DNA of 64,000 nt, from positions 110,641 to 174,640 of the forward strand of contig JAKVBF010000010.1 of NCBI GenBank assembly GCA_022447555.1, written 5' to 3'. Shown piece after piece: positions 1-8,966 of this stretch. The notes beneath the pieces are model-generated. The model was given only the letters and a program-made list of their open reading frames with translations, had not been told where the DNA came from and did no database searches. The number at the start of each line of letters is the position of its first letter. The first letter of the stretch is position 1. The position numbers and the translations under genes were made by a program. This DNA is from Mariniblastus sp. (GTDB taxonomy: Bacteria > Planctomycetota > Planctomycetia > Pirellulales > Pirellulaceae).

Positions 1-395
1 ATTTCATCATATTTGCCGCTGACGATTCCAATTGACAAAGGGAACATCCGAATGTTGATTAGGCCAAAAAAGAGCGTGAAAAACAGGGCTCCCACAACTA
101 ACACGATGACTACAATTGGGATGTCTTTGCCAAACAGATGGGCTGGGTAGAAAACCACACTGCCAAACCAATCGGCGATCGGCTTAAAAGCTTCATCGAC
201 ACGTTGGTCGATTCCGATCGTTGTGTCCGCGGGTTCGATAACGCCTTCAAGTGCGACTTCAGCGGGATCTGTTCCTGCCTCCTGCGTGAACCCTCGAGAT
301 GGATTTCCGAGGAATCCCAGCAGACCCGTACCAAGGACAAAGGCGAGAAACAGTGATTGGAACCAACGGTTTGAGACAGACCTAGCGAGAATCAT
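1..395 (-). CDS. Na+/alanine (AGCS family) symporter, 5' part
   Basis: The gene runs off the left edge of the window; its first 131 codons are present, starting at the ATG at 395-393 and open throughout. The protein begins with a hydrophobic signal-like stretch (residues 13-32), then a short soluble segment. Next comes a first membrane helix (about residues 86-110, including GALFFTLFFGLINIRMF) followed by a basic-polar SGKYDE segment. This order, with FFT..F..INIR and GKYD, matches the N-terminus of planctomycetal alanine/glycine:cation symporters, which import small amino acids with Na+ across the inner membrane. The catalytic core lies outside the window. It is transcribed divergently from the SufR-like gene, so the roughly 200 bp between them should hold both promoters. 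The family call is fairly secure; the substrate is inferred from the family. Confidence 0.8.
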   Translation of the reverse strand, partial: MILARSVSNRWFQSLFLAFVLGTGLLGFLGNPSRGFTQEAGTDPAEVALEGVIEPADTTIGIDQRVDEAFKPIADWFGSVVFYPAHLFGKDIPIVVIVLVVGALFFTLFFGLINIRMFPLSIGIVSGKYDE

Positions 396-710
396 ACAAT
401 TGCCTTTGCGTTTTGGCTTTAGGAGTTGGCCTCAGGGCCCGCTCGCGGTTAAAAGGGTGTGGGTTTTCAAGCTCGCTTTTTTAATCCACGAACGTCCGAA
501 CGTCAATATTTTCCGGGTATATCCGCGATTTTTACTGTTTTTGACATGCTGAGTTGCGAAAAATATATATGTTGATATTATCTTCCGATCGAACGCGACA
601 TTCCCGACTCTCCCAAATCATGGATCTTTAAAATTCCCGCTCAACTTTCACGAAGCGATATCGCCGTTATTCAGCTGATACTGCGAACCGGACCGCTGAC
701 GATTAACGAG

Positions 711-1280
711 TTGGTTGACCATTTGGGTGTCACAGCAACCGCGGTGAGGCAGCGTCTGGCCCGATTGTTAGATGCTTCGTTGGTCGACCGAACCGGTACG
801 GCTGATGGGCGGGGCCGACCTAGTCATCGCTATGATTTGACTGACGCGGGACGTCGAACGCTCGGGGATAATTTGGCTGATCTGGCCTGTGCTCTATGGC
901 AAGAGATACATGAAATTGCGGATCCCCATCTTCGGAAATCTGTTGTTGACGGAGCCATTCGGCGAATGGCCAATGGCTACGCTAACCGCGTCTTTGGTGA
1001 CTCGGTCGAAGAACGGTTAAATTCGGCCGCTCAGATTTTTGCTGAACGTGACATCGCGATTACGGTTGAGAAAACAGACGAAGACAGTCTTCCGGTTCTC
1101 CGGGTGTTACAATGCCCCTATCCGGATTTAGCCAAAGACGACCACCGGGTTTGCGAAATGGAAAAGCAGCTGTTTTCCGAAGTAATTGGTGGCCCCGTGG
1201 AATTATGTCAGTGTCGGCAAGAGGGAGATACAGGCTGTACGTTTCAGGCCGAGCAATCTTATGAATCGGTGGAAGATTAA
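711..1280 (+). CDS. SufR-like winged-helix Fe-S regulator
   Basis: This is a predicted transcriptional regulator of Fe-S cluster assembly, just upstream of sufC. A winged-helix DNA-binding domain at the N-terminus contains VTATAVRQRLARLLD and the wing motif GRGRPSHRY. The C-terminal part has cysteines in an arrangement expected for a sensor cluster: C-X12-C, then CQC and one more Cys (about residues 136-180). In SufR proteins such a domain binds an Fe-S cluster and represses suf genes. The start is a problem. The TTG at 711 is the first usual start codon, but it cuts off the first helix of the domain. The frame stays open and HTH-like back to 576 (IAVIQLILRTGPLTINELVD just before 711) without ATG, GTG or TTG. 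The real start may be a rare codon such as ATT at 600, or a frameshift may be present. Confidence 0.82.
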   Translation: MVDHLGVTATAVRQRLARLLDASLVDRTGTADGRGRPSHRYDLTDAGRRTLGDNLADLACALWQEIHEIADPHLRKSVVDGAIRRMANGYANRVFGDSVEERLNSAAQIFAERDIAITVEKTDEDSLPVLRVLQCPYPDLAKDDHRVCEMEKQLFSEVIGGPVELCQCRQEGDTGCTFQAEQSYESVED

Positions 1281-1291
1281 AAATTCAAACA

Positions 1292-1308
1292 GGGCGGCTT
1301 TGCCGCCC
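1292..1308 (+). promoter_or_regulatory. GC-rich hairpin between regulator and sufC
   Basis: A perfect 7-bp stem, GGGCGGC-TTT-GCCGCCC, lies 11 bases after the regulator stop codon and 79 bases before the sufC start. No T-run follows, so it is not a typical intrinsic terminator. It may be an mRNA-stability or processing element that sets different levels of regulator and Suf proteins, or a weak attenuator. The role is inferred. Confidence 0.45.
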
Positions 1309-1387
1309 AGTTATCCAGACAACAAACGGTCGTTCGTAGCAACCAACGAATGGACCCATGCATTACCCAGATTGGAATCAGGAAAAG

Positions 1388-2200
1388 ATGAGTGACATTC
1401 TCGAAATCAAGAACCTACATGTTGAAATCGACGGAAAGCCGATCTTGCGAGGTGTGAACCTCTCGATCAAGAAGGGTGAAACCCACGCGTTGATGGGACC
1501 CAACGGATCGGGTAAGAGCACGTTGGGCTTGGTCATCATGGGGCATCCGAATTACGAAGTGACCGAAGGAGAGATACTGCTAAATGGTGAAAATATCGTC
1601 GAGATGGAAGCCGATGAGCGAGCTCGGTTGGGACTATTCATGGCATTTCAACGGCCCGTAGCGATACCGGGTGTAAAAATGGCGGACTTTTTGCGGCATG
1701 CGACAACCAATGTTCGCAATCCGGACCGCAAAGAGGGGGAAGATTTGATCGTCATGCGGGAATTCCGAAAAGAGATCAAAGAAAAGATGGGGCAACTTCA
1801 AATGGATTCCGAATTTGCCCGCCGGTATGTCAATGATGGATTTTCCGGTGGTGAAATGAAACGCGCTGAAATCCTTCAGCTCGCTATGTTGCAGCCAAAA
1901 TTCGCTATCCTTGACGAGACGGACAGCGGTCTTGACGCCGATGCCGTCCGCTTGGCAAGCCAAAGCATTAACGAAATTGGTCACAATAAAATGGGGCTGC
2001 TGATCATCACCCATCACGACAAGCTTTTGGAGCATAACCCACCCGAGTTCACCCACGTTATACTAGGCGGGAAAATCGTCGAGACGGGCGGTAAGGAGTT
2101 GGCGGCGGAGCTACATTCCCACGGTTACGAGCGAATCAGAGCCGATCACCCCGAATCGGCGGCGGCCAATGACGAAGTAGGAGAAGTGACGGCCAGTTAA
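1388..2200 (+). CDS. sufC: Fe-S cluster assembly ATPase SufC
   Basis: SufC is the ABC-type ATPase of the SufBCD scaffold complex, which builds Fe-S clusters in the cytoplasm. The 270-residue protein has a Walker A motif (GPNGSGKST, about residue 36), a signature motif in the SufC form (FSGGEMKRAEI), a Walker B motif (FAILDETDSGLD) and an H-loop His (ITHHD). It is slightly longer than typical SufC (about 250) because of a C-terminal tail. The ATG at 1388 is chosen because GGAAAAG precedes it directly and the protein then starts like other SufC proteins; an in-frame ATG at 1358 would add ten unrelated residues. A 228-base gap separates it from sufB, unusually long for this operon. Confidence 0.97.
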   Translation: MSDILEIKNLHVEIDGKPILRGVNLSIKKGETHALMGPNGSGKSTLGLVIMGHPNYEVTEGEILLNGENIVEMEADERARLGLFMAFQRPVAIPGVKMADFLRHATTNVRNPDRKEGEDLIVMREFRKEIKEKMGQLQMDSEFARRYVNDGFSGGEMKRAEILQLAMLQPKFAILDETDSGLDADAVRLASQSINEIGHNKMGLLIITHHDKLLEHNPPEFTHVILGGKIVETGGKELAAELHSHGYERIRADHPESAAANDEVGEVTAS

Positions 2201-2428
2201 AGGCGGCCTGATGATTCGGGCCGCGACGCGGCGGTTCGAAAAACCTCGTCAATAATGTTGACCCAGACGCTGATCTTGAATGAGATCTCGCCGATAATCA
2301 TAACAAAGAGAACAGGTCGGAAGACGCGATTTATCGCTTCCACGACCCGAGGACTAGCACTACTAGACAGAAAGGACGGAATTGAGCGGCAAGTTGATTG
2401 ATTTCACTAGCCCATTCCGAAGAGAGCA

Positions 2429-3841
2429 ATGTCAACCGAGATCACGGAAAGCCAAGAACTGAAGTCAACAGAAATCAATAAGTATGATTTCAAGACTCAA
2501 ACCGAAGCGGTTTTTAAAGCACGAAAAGGTTTGGACGCGGAAATCGTCAATCAGATTTCCGACATCAAAAATGAACCAGACTGGATGCGAAAATTCCGGC
2601 TTGAAGCACTTGAGATTTTCGAATCCAAGCCGATGCCGGAATGGGGCGGTGATATCGCACTCGATTTCCAAGATATCTTTTATTATTTAAAACCGACGAC
2701 GGACCAAGGTAAATCTTGGGATGATGTTCCTGAGGAAATTAAAGAAACGTTCGAAAAACTCGGTATTCCAGAGGCTGAGCGGAAGTATTTAGCCGGCGTC
2801 AAAGCCCAGTTTGAGTCGGAAGTTATCTATGGATCACTCCAGGAAGACTTAGCAAATCAAGGTGTTATTTTCACCGACACGGATACGGCTGTGCGGGAAC
2901 ACCCGGAGTTGCTGAGAGAACACTTTGGCAAAATCATTCCTTCCACTGACAATAAGTTTGCGGCGTTGAACTCAGCGGTATGGTCTGGAGGTTCGTTCAT
3001 TTACGTACCCAAGGGGGTCAAAATTGAATTTCCTCTTCAAGCTTACTTCCGGATTAACGAAGAAAATATGGGGCAGTTCGAGAGAACCTTGATCATCGTC
3101 GATGAGGGCGCTCAGGTGCACTATGTCGAAGGTTGCACGGCGCCCATGTATACGAGCGAGTCATTGCACTCGGCGGTGGTTGAAGTGGTTGTTAAGAAAA
3201 ATGGTCGCTGTCGTTACACAACGATCCAAAACTGGGCTAATAATATTTACAATTTGGTGACCAAGCGGGCCTTTGCTTATGAAGATGCGGTCATGGAATG
3301 GGTAGATGGGAATCTCGGCAGCAAGCTGACGATGAAATATCCAGCCGTTTACATGATGGAGCCAGGAGCCCGTGGAGAAATCCTATCGATTGCCTTCTCA
3401 AGTGCGGGTCAGCATCAGGATGCGGGGGCCAAACTCGTCCACTGTGCACCCAACACGACAGGCACAATCATCTCCAAGTCAATCTCTAAAAATGGGGGTC
3501 GCAGCAGTTATCGTGGGTTGGCTCGGGTAGAGGAAGGGGCCGTGAATTCAAAGTGTAGCGTCGTCTGTGATGCTTTGATTCTTGATCCACAAAGCCGCAG
3601 TGACACCTACCCTTACATTGAAATTGCTGAACAGGACGTCTCGATTGGTCACGAAGCCAGCGTATCTAGGATTGGAGAAGAGCAGCTATTTTACTTAATG
3701 AGCCGTGGTCTAAGTGAAGCGGAGGCCAGCACCATGATTGTTAACGGTTTTATTGAACCATTGATTAAAGAGCTTCCGATGGAATATGCCGTCGAGATGA
3801 ATCGCCTGATTCAACTTCAGATGGAAGGCTCTGTTGGTTAG
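2429..3841 (+). CDS. sufB: Fe-S cluster assembly scaffold SufB
   Basis: SufB is the scaffold subunit of the SufBCD complex on which the nascent Fe-S cluster is built. At 470 residues it has the usual length of the family. The N-terminal helical part is followed by the right-handed beta-helix core and the conserved C-terminal helical domain ([20 protein letters not shown], then [18 protein letters not shown]). The conserved segments [20 protein letters not shown] and [15 protein letters not shown] are present. sufD follows 68 bases downstream. No cysteine desulfurase (sufS) or sulfur carrier (sufE/sufU) lies in the cluster, so sulfur must be delivered by enzymes encoded elsewhere. Confidence 0.97.
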   Translation: MSTEITESQELKSTEINKYDFKTQTEAVFKARKGLDAEIVNQISDIKNEPDWMRKFRLEALEIFESKPMPEWGGDIALDFQDIFYYLKPTTDQGKSWDDVPEEIKETFEKLGIPEAERKYLAGVKAQFESEVIYGSLQEDLANQGVIFTDTDTAVREHPELLREHFGKIIPSTDNKFAALNSAVWSGGSFIYVPKGVKIEFPLQAYFRINEENMGQFERTLIIVDEGAQVHYVEGCTAPMYTSESLHSAVVEVVVKKNGRCRYTTIQNWANNIYNLVTKRAFAYEDAVMEWVDGNLGSKLTMKYPAVYMMEPGARGEILSIAFSSAGQHQDAGAKLVHCAPNTTGTIISKSISKNGGRSSYRGLARVEEGAVNSKCSVVCDALILDPQSRSDTYPYIEIAEQDVSIGHEASVSRIGEEQLFYLMSRGLSEAEASTMIVNGFIEPLIKELPMEYAVEMNRLIQLQMEGSVG

Positions 3842-3909
3842 TTTTATATCAGGCGGGGGAGCCTGATTTGTTTTCATATCCATTCCGACACACTCTGCGA
3901 CATTTAAAT

Positions 3910-5217
3910 ATGACCACCGCTATTGAAAACCAAATTGCATTTGACGAATCCGGCTTTCATTCGTTCATTGAAAGTCGTTCTGAACCTGGTTGGCTGACTG
4001 ATTTGCGAAAGTCTGCGTGGCAGCAATTCAACGAGTTGGATTGGCCAACCAATCGCGACGAAGAATGGATGCGAACGGACATTCGATTGTTCAAATTGAA
4101 GAAGTTTGGGCTGCCATCTGCAGCTCTTGGACCTCAGCCGACATCGGTTTTGGATGCTGGCGTTGATCTTGCTGGGCGTGTGATTGCGCTCGATGGCATC
4201 CCACAGAAAAGCGAAGTTGATCCCGAGGTCGCTGCTCAAGGAGTGATCTTTGGCGGGATTGCCGAAGTTATGCGAGACCATGGCGATCAGTTGCAGCCTT
4301 TTTTCAATCGCGTATTTAAATCGGAAACGGATCGATTCAGTGCGTTGCACGCTGCATTCTGGTCTTCGGGTTGTGTGCTCTACGTGCCCCGAGGGGTGGC
4401 TTTGGAAAGGCCTTTACACGCTTTTTCCGGCATGAGTAATGGCGGGGTTGATCTGGCCCATACGCTCGTGATCTTGGAGGATGGCGCGGAGGCGACTCTG
4501 CTTGCAGAAAGTTCTAGCGATACCGAGACTTCGACCGGTTTTCATTGTGGTGCCATTGAGTTGATTGTTGGGAGTCAAGCGAATTTGCGATATGTGAACC
4601 TGCAGGATTGGGGGCAAGGGGTCTGGCATTTTGCTCATCAAAAAGCGACCGTAGGAAAAGACTCGAACCTCCAGTGGACGGCAGGGGCTCTCGGTTCAAG
4701 GTTATCCAAAGTCAATCAACATGTTGACCTGACGGGTGAAGGGGCAAATTGTCAAGTGAACGGTGTCCTGTTCACAGAGAACAAACAGCACCTTTCCTAT
4801 CACACCTTGCAGCAGCATAAAGCACCTCATTGCACGAGTGACTTTCTGTACAAGGCCGCCTTGCAAGATACCTCTCGCACGGTCTGGCGAGGGATGATCA
4901 AAGTTGATGAAGGGGCTCAGAAAACCGATGGTTTTCAACGAAACGACAATCTTTTATTGTCCAACCATGCCCGCGCCGATTCGATTCCAGGATTGGAGAT
5001 CGAAGCCGATGATGTGCGATGCACTCATGGCAGCACCAGCGGGAAAGTTGACGAGGAGCTGATCTTTTATGCTCGCTCTCGTGGCTTCACCCGCAAGGAA
5101 GCTATCCAGATGATCGTGACCGGCTTCTTCCAGCAAGTCTTTGACCGGGTGACGATTGAAAGCGTTCGAGAAGCACTAGGACTGGCGATCTCTCGTCGCG
5201 TCCGTGATTATGAGTAA
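3910..5217 (+). CDS. sufD: Fe-S cluster assembly protein SufD
   Basis: SufD is the partner of SufB in the SufBC2D complex, needed for iron entry and cluster assembly. The 435-residue protein has the SufB/SufD beta-helix core and the C-terminal signature CTHGSTSGKVDEELIFYARS, which includes the conserved His, then GFTRKEAIQMIVTGFFQ. The start at 3910 gives an N-terminus (MTTAIENQIAFDESGF) like other SufD proteins; an in-frame TTG at 3868 would add 14 unconvincing residues. It is the third suf gene in the operon, followed after 93 bases by the Rieske gene. The substrate-binding His in the CTHG motif is seen directly; its role is known from the family. Confidence 0.95.
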   Translation: MTTAIENQIAFDESGFHSFIESRSEPGWLTDLRKSAWQQFNELDWPTNRDEEWMRTDIRLFKLKKFGLPSAALGPQPTSVLDAGVDLAGRVIALDGIPQKSEVDPEVAAQGVIFGGIAEVMRDHGDQLQPFFNRVFKSETDRFSALHAAFWSSGCVLYVPRGVALERPLHAFSGMSNGGVDLAHTLVILEDGAEATLLAESSSDTETSTGFHCGAIELIVGSQANLRYVNLQDWGQGVWHFAHQKATVGKDSNLQWTAGALGSRLSKVNQHVDLTGEGANCQVNGVLFTENKQHLSYHTLQQHKAPHCTSDFLYKAALQDTSRTVWRGMIKVDEGAQKTDGFQRNDNLLLSNHARADSIPGLEIEADDVRCTHGSTSGKVDEELIFYARSRGFTRKEAIQMIVTGFFQQVFDRVTIESVREALGLAISRRVRDYE

Positions 5218-5310
5218 TCGAGCCGAGGGCTTGCTCACGACGGTAGAATGGCAGGATTGGTTCCTGCGATCGGCAGTTCACTCGGATCAATTGGCACTGG
5301 CATTTTGAAT

Positions 5311-5625
5311 ATGGCAAACGAATTTCATCAGATTGCAAAGACGTCCGAGATCCCTGACGGTGGTTTTGAGCTGTGCGAAGCGGACGATCAGTTGGTGATT
5401 CTATTTCGCGTCGGAGATGAGTTTTATTGTATCGATGATGTTTGCACTCATGACGGCGGAACCCTGAGTGATGGTTTCGTCCAGGGCTGTGAAATCGAAT
5501 GTCCGCGGCATGGGGCTAGATTTGACATTCGCAATGGCCAAGCGCTGACGATGCCTGCCACTCAGAGCACCCGATCGCATCAGGTGAAAGTCCAAGACGG
5601 TGAGATTTGGGTCTGTCTCAGCTAG
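5311..5625 (+). CDS. Rieske-type [2Fe-2S] ferredoxin
   Basis: This 104-residue soluble protein is a stand-alone Rieske domain of the kind used as ferredoxin component of non-heme iron oxygenases. The cluster ligands are visible: C45-T-H47 and, 16 residues on, C64-P-R-H67, giving C-X-H-X16-C-X2-H. There is no signal peptide or membrane anchor. It ends the suf cluster. Such Rieske genes follow sufBCD in many bacteria and may act as electron carrier or cluster acceptor; the exact role is unknown. The ATG at 5311 is chosen because it starts directly at the domain; an upstream in-frame start at 5248 would add 21 unrelated residues. It converges with holB, with only 32 bases between the stop codons. 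Confidence 0.9.
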   Translation: MANEFHQIAKTSEIPDGGFELCEADDQLVILFRVGDEFYCIDDVCTHDGGTLSDGFVQGCEIECPRHGARFDIRNGQALTMPATQSTRSHQVKVQDGEIWVCLS

Positions 5626-5657
5626 CGTTGGTACCCCGTAATCGAAGCGTTTCTTAT

Positions 5658-6749
5658 TTAATAGAAGTCGAACGCTATTTCCGCTCGGGATAACCTGCCT
5701 AAATCAGCTAGCCAGTTCGTGATGACGTTGGCTTGCATCGCATTGGCGTGAACCTCTTGTTGCATCGAGAGTGTTCTTCGAATGCAGGCTGAGGCCGCTT
5801 CTTGAATAACCGAATCAGTGAAACCAGTTTGGCGGAACTGAGATAGTGAAGCGGCCGTATGTTTTTCAAGGTTTTCGTGGACTTCTCTGGAATCGGCAGA
5901 ACGGTGTAAGAGGTCCCGGTAAAAGTAGATTGCAAAGTCACCCACTTCGGACAACCGCCGCCGCTTCAGTGCCGCGTCCTTTCCGGCCGATTCGACAAAG
6001 GTACCCAATGATTTGGCGAAGTCCTCCTGGGTTGGGTCCAGGCTGGCAAGCTGATGGTACAACAGTTGAACAAACTCTAGCAATTCTGGGTTGCTCAAGC
6101 GAATCGCCTGTTCTACGCTGCCATTGGCGGCCTGAGCAATGGGTCGGGGATCTGTCTCGGGGTCAAGCAGATGGTGACGCTCGAGGACTTCCTGTACCTG
6201 CTCGGCAGTGAGGGGCGAGAAATGCACAACTTGACTCCGGGAAATAATAGTCTGAAGTTGCCGCTGTTGACTGGTACCAATCAAAATCAGAATCGATTTA
6301 GGGGGCGGTTCTTCCAATGTTTTCAGCAAACTATTGGCGCTTTCGGCATTCAAATCGTCAGCATCGTCAATGATTGCTATTTTGCGCCCTCCGTAAAAGG
6401 GCTTCAGTCCAATGTCGTGACACATCCCCCGCTGGCGACGGTGTTCTCTATCGCCGATGAATGTTTCAACAGGTATGAATTTTTTATCGGCAGGTTTGGC
6501 GACTTGAATCAGGTCTGGGTGCGAGCCCGATAGCACCTGCTGGCAGGCTGGGCAATGGCTACAGCACTCAAGTGCCGATTCAGGCGTCGAGCTACAAAGT
6601 AAAGACTGCGCGAGTTTCAACGCAAACGTCCGCTTGCCGATTCCACTGGGGCCGACAAACAGGTAGGTGCTGGCCAGCCGGTTACGGCGAGCGCTTTTTT
6701 GGAATCGTTCCAAGGCACTCTGGTGCCCGACGATCGTTTCCCAGCTCAT
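5658..6749 (-). CDS. holB: DNA polymerase III delta' subunit
   Basis: HolB is the delta' subunit of the clamp loader that places the sliding clamp on DNA at the replisome. The 363-residue protein starts with MSWETIVGHQSALERF and has an AAA+ P-loop (VGPSGIGKRTFAL, about residue 36). A zinc module follows (CC..CPACQQV, about residues 58-70). A Walker B-type IAIIDDADDLNAESANSLLK and a sensor-1-like ILIGTS..QLQTIISR come after it. The start at 6749 is chosen because it lies 7 bases after the tmk stop and gives the usual family N-terminus; an upstream in-frame start at 6827 would overlap tmk. The tmk-holB order is common in bacteria. Confidence 0.93.
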   Translation of the reverse strand: MSWETIVGHQSALERFQKSARRNRLASTYLFVGPSGIGKRTFALKLAQSLLCSSTPESALECCSHCPACQQVLSGSHPDLIQVAKPADKKFIPVETFIGDREHRRQRGMCHDIGLKPFYGGRKIAIIDDADDLNAESANSLLKTLEEPPPKSILILIGTSQQRQLQTIISRSQVVHFSPLTAEQVQEVLERHHLLDPETDPRPIAQAANGSVEQAIRLSNPELLEFVQLLYHQLASLDPTQEDFAKSLGTFVESAGKDAALKRRRLSEVGDFAIYFYRDLLHRSADSREVHENLEKHTAASLSQFRQTGFTDSVIQEAASACIRRTLSMQQEVHANAMQANVITNWLADLGRLSRAEIAFDFY

Positions 6750-6756
6750 GGCACCC

Positions 6757-7374
6757 TCAATCGGTTGGTTTCGGAAATATGGATACGGCTGCCCGGCGGA
6801 TGGCCGCCTGAATCCCCTCGATGTCACCGCTGGCGTCGATGACTGCTACACCAGATTGCCAGCGCTCGGCCTCACGTAAAAAACCTGCGCGGACCCGTTG
6901 GAAATAGGCTTCACCCCTTGATTCCATACGGTCACGCAACGTTCCCATTCGTTCGCCCGCAGTTGCGATATCGAGGTCAAAAATGAAGGTCAGGTCTGGC
7001 ATTAATCCGGCGGTTGCAATTTGATTCACCTTCCAAACATCGTCTGGATCCAGATCACCGGCATGGCCCTGATAGACCACAGTCGAAAAAACGTACCGGT
7101 CACAGACGACTGTTTTCCCATTGGCTAAGGCTGGTTTGATCAGTTCTTCAACCAATTGGCAACGGGCCGTCATGAACATCAGCATCTCACTGCGCATATG
7201 GATCGGAACTTGGTGGTCGCCCAATAGCAGCGATCGCATTTGCCCACCGAGTTCTGTGGTCCCGGGGTCCGTATAACAGACGACGTCTCGGCCGCATTCT
7301 CGGAGCCAGTCTGCAAACAGATTGAGCTGGGTCGATTTACCGGCCCCGTCGACGCCGTCAAATACAAAAAACAT
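6757..7374 (-). CDS. tmk: Thymidylate kinase
   Basis: Tmk phosphorylates dTMP to dTDP with ATP in the dTTP pathway. The 205-residue protein begins with the P-loop FDGVDGAGKST (residues 5-15). It contains DPGTTELG where most thymidylate kinases have REPGGT, a variant known in Planctomycetes, then CDRYVFSTVVYQG and a LID segment (MESRGEAYFQRVRAGFLR). It is the first gene of a two-gene unit with holB on the minus strand, linking nucleotide supply and replication. The gene starts at the only reasonable ATG (7374), about 540 bases from the next gene, which is divergent. Confidence 0.95.
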   Translation of the reverse strand: MFFVFDGVDGAGKSTQLNLFADWLRECGRDVVCYTDPGTTELGGQMRSLLLGDHQVPIHMRSEMLMFMTARCQLVEELIKPALANGKTVVCDRYVFSTVVYQGHAGDLDPDDVWKVNQIATAGLMPDLTFIFDLDIATAGERMGTLRDRMESRGEAYFQRVRAGFLREAERWQSGVAVIDASGDIEGIQAAIRRAAVSIFPKPTD

Positions 7375-7911
7375 GCTTGAGTTAACCTGAGGTCTAAAGT
7401 GTCACTTGCTAGCCTTTGAATGCTGTGGTTGAGCCAGCAAACGAAAGATGGGAGGTGCGATCATTATTGATGGGAAAACCGCACTCGTTAACCGTAGTAC
7501 CAGCGGATGTTGGCAGAAAAGAAATAGAAATTGTTTGATTTCAAATAGCAAGATTTTACGATTGACTGTCCTTAAGATGGACTCGCCGACCCCTTCTACG
7601 AGTGTAAAGGGCTGGATTTGTCTGGGAGACCTCAATCGGCACAATCGTCAAAGGCGTTAACGGTTTACAACGCCAATTACTTTTTTGTCGGATATTTATT
7701 AATCCGATTAAACTTTTTGCCTCCGCCATGTTTGCTTGCCGTTACAACCAGCATTCAATTAGGGAAAATTAAATAAGAAGTCTTCCTTTTGGCTTTCCCG
7801 TTTTCAATTCTGATCTAACTTTAGTCGAAGCCGTACTGGAAATAGTTCTGGTCGGCCGATCCGATCAATTCAATTTTCAAGATATTCCCTCGGTATTATC
7901 CGGAGTAAAAC
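7375..7911. other. Intergenic region, divergent promoters
   Basis: No convincing gene is present. The short open frames here have no protein-like sequence. The region separates tmk (minus) from the secreted protein gene at 7912 (plus) and should carry both promoters. It contains AT-rich stretches and an inverted repeat TCGGAT-N8-ATCCGA around 7688-7709. No reliable -35/-10 pair could be assigned. Confidence 0.4.
7902..7905 (+). promoter_or_regulatory. Shine-Dalgarno site for gene at 7912
   Basis: GGAG lies six bases before the ATG at 7912. It supports this start, which also gives a clear signal peptide. Confidence 0.6.
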
Positions 7912-8910
7912 ATGTCACGTTTTAAAATCCTTGTTCTGATGGCGGCTATGGTATTTGGCCAGCTGGCTTTGTTTTCGGAACAAGCCGAAGCCGGCCCTCT
8001 ACTGGATTGGCTGCGCGGTTGCCGTAATCGTTGTTTTTCATCGATCAGTGGCCAAACGGCTGGTTTCGCACCCAATGCAAACGGTTTGCAGCCCGGTCAG
8101 TGTCAAACGACCTGCATGAAAACATGTTCCCGTGTCGTGGTTAATTATGTGCCCTGCACCGCTTACCGAACTTCCTACAAGCGGATTCCTGTCACCCAGT
8201 ACAAGCCGGTTACAAAAACCGACCCCTGCACCGGTTGTACCGTAACGTGCATGAAACCTTGCACGACCTACACTTATCAATCACAGAGAATTCCCTACAC
8301 GACATACCGCCCGGTTTACAAAACGGAGACTTATAAAGTTCCGGTGACGACGATCACGAATGACTGTGCGACCGGCGGTTGCGCGACAGGTTTGTGCAGC
8401 TCATGCCCAACACCTGGTATGGCTCCGAATGCTGCTGGTTGTACGACCTGCAATGTTCCGGGACAAGCGATCATGTCACCCGGCGCGACTTACACACCGC
8501 TTCCGGCGACGAGTACGCCTAGTGGAGCGGTCCCGACTCCAGCGGATATTCCTGCTGCGGATATGACACCGACGCTGAATCCCCAGACCCAGCAACGCCC
8601 TTTGTACGAGCGTTTTGAGGTACAAGACACGTCGAAAGTTGGGTGGCCTGCACCTCCGGCGATTCCATCTAATATGACGACGGAAAACAAGCCGGCTGAA
8701 ATTAACGTGTCTGCTACGGCTAGTCCCATCCGTCGAGCATGGTCCTACAATCCAATTAAGATGGCTAATTACACATCGGTCGCTATACCTCAGGTTGAAG
8801 CTCAGGTCAGAACTGAATTGGTTCAGTATCAAGGAGCGTTCACTCCTAATCTTGCAACGAAGAAAACGGAGCGAAAGACGAACACTCTGTGGAAGTCAAT
8901 CGATTGGTAA
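7912..8910 (+). CDS. Secreted Cys/Tyr-rich protein
   Basis: The 332-residue protein has a clear signal peptide (hydrophobic residues 5-22, likely cleavage after QAEAG near residue 28). The first half is rich in cysteine, tyrosine and threonine: CxxxC pairs such as CQTTCMKTC and CTGCTVTCMKPC alternate with segments like YRTSYKRIPVTQYKPV and IPYTTYRPVYKTETYKVPV. These resemble the Tyr-Val-Pro repeats of planctomycetal cell-envelope proteins. The second half is Pro/Thr-rich and ends with a basic segment. It is probably an extracytoplasmic structural protein, with disulphides likely. GGAG sits six bases before the start and a strong terminator follows the stop. No enzyme motif is seen; the function is unknown. 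Confidence 0.75.
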   Translation: MSRFKILVLMAAMVFGQLALFSEQAEAGPLLDWLRGCRNRCFSSISGQTAGFAPNANGLQPGQCQTTCMKTCSRVVVNYVPCTAYRTSYKRIPVTQYKPVTKTDPCTGCTVTCMKPCTTYTYQSQRIPYTTYRPVYKTETYKVPVTTITNDCATGGCATGLCSSCPTPGMAPNAAGCTTCNVPGQAIMSPGATYTPLPATSTPSGAVPTPADIPAADMTPTLNPQTQQRPLYERFEVQDTSKVGWPAPPAIPSNMTTENKPAEINVSATASPIRRAWSYNPIKMANYTSVAIPQVEAQVRTELVQYQGAFTPNLATKKTERKTNTLWKSIDW

Positions 8911-8938
8911 ATTGAAAAGGCCGCGTCTTTAAATCAAA

Positions 8939-8966
8939 ACGGGCTCCTTTTGGAGCTCGTTTTTTT
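8939..8966 (+). terminator. Intrinsic terminator after secreted protein gene
   Basis: A stem ACGGGCTCC / GGAGCTCGT (one G-T pair) with a TTTT loop is followed by a run of T. It lies 28 bases after the stop codon at 8910. Confidence 0.85.
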
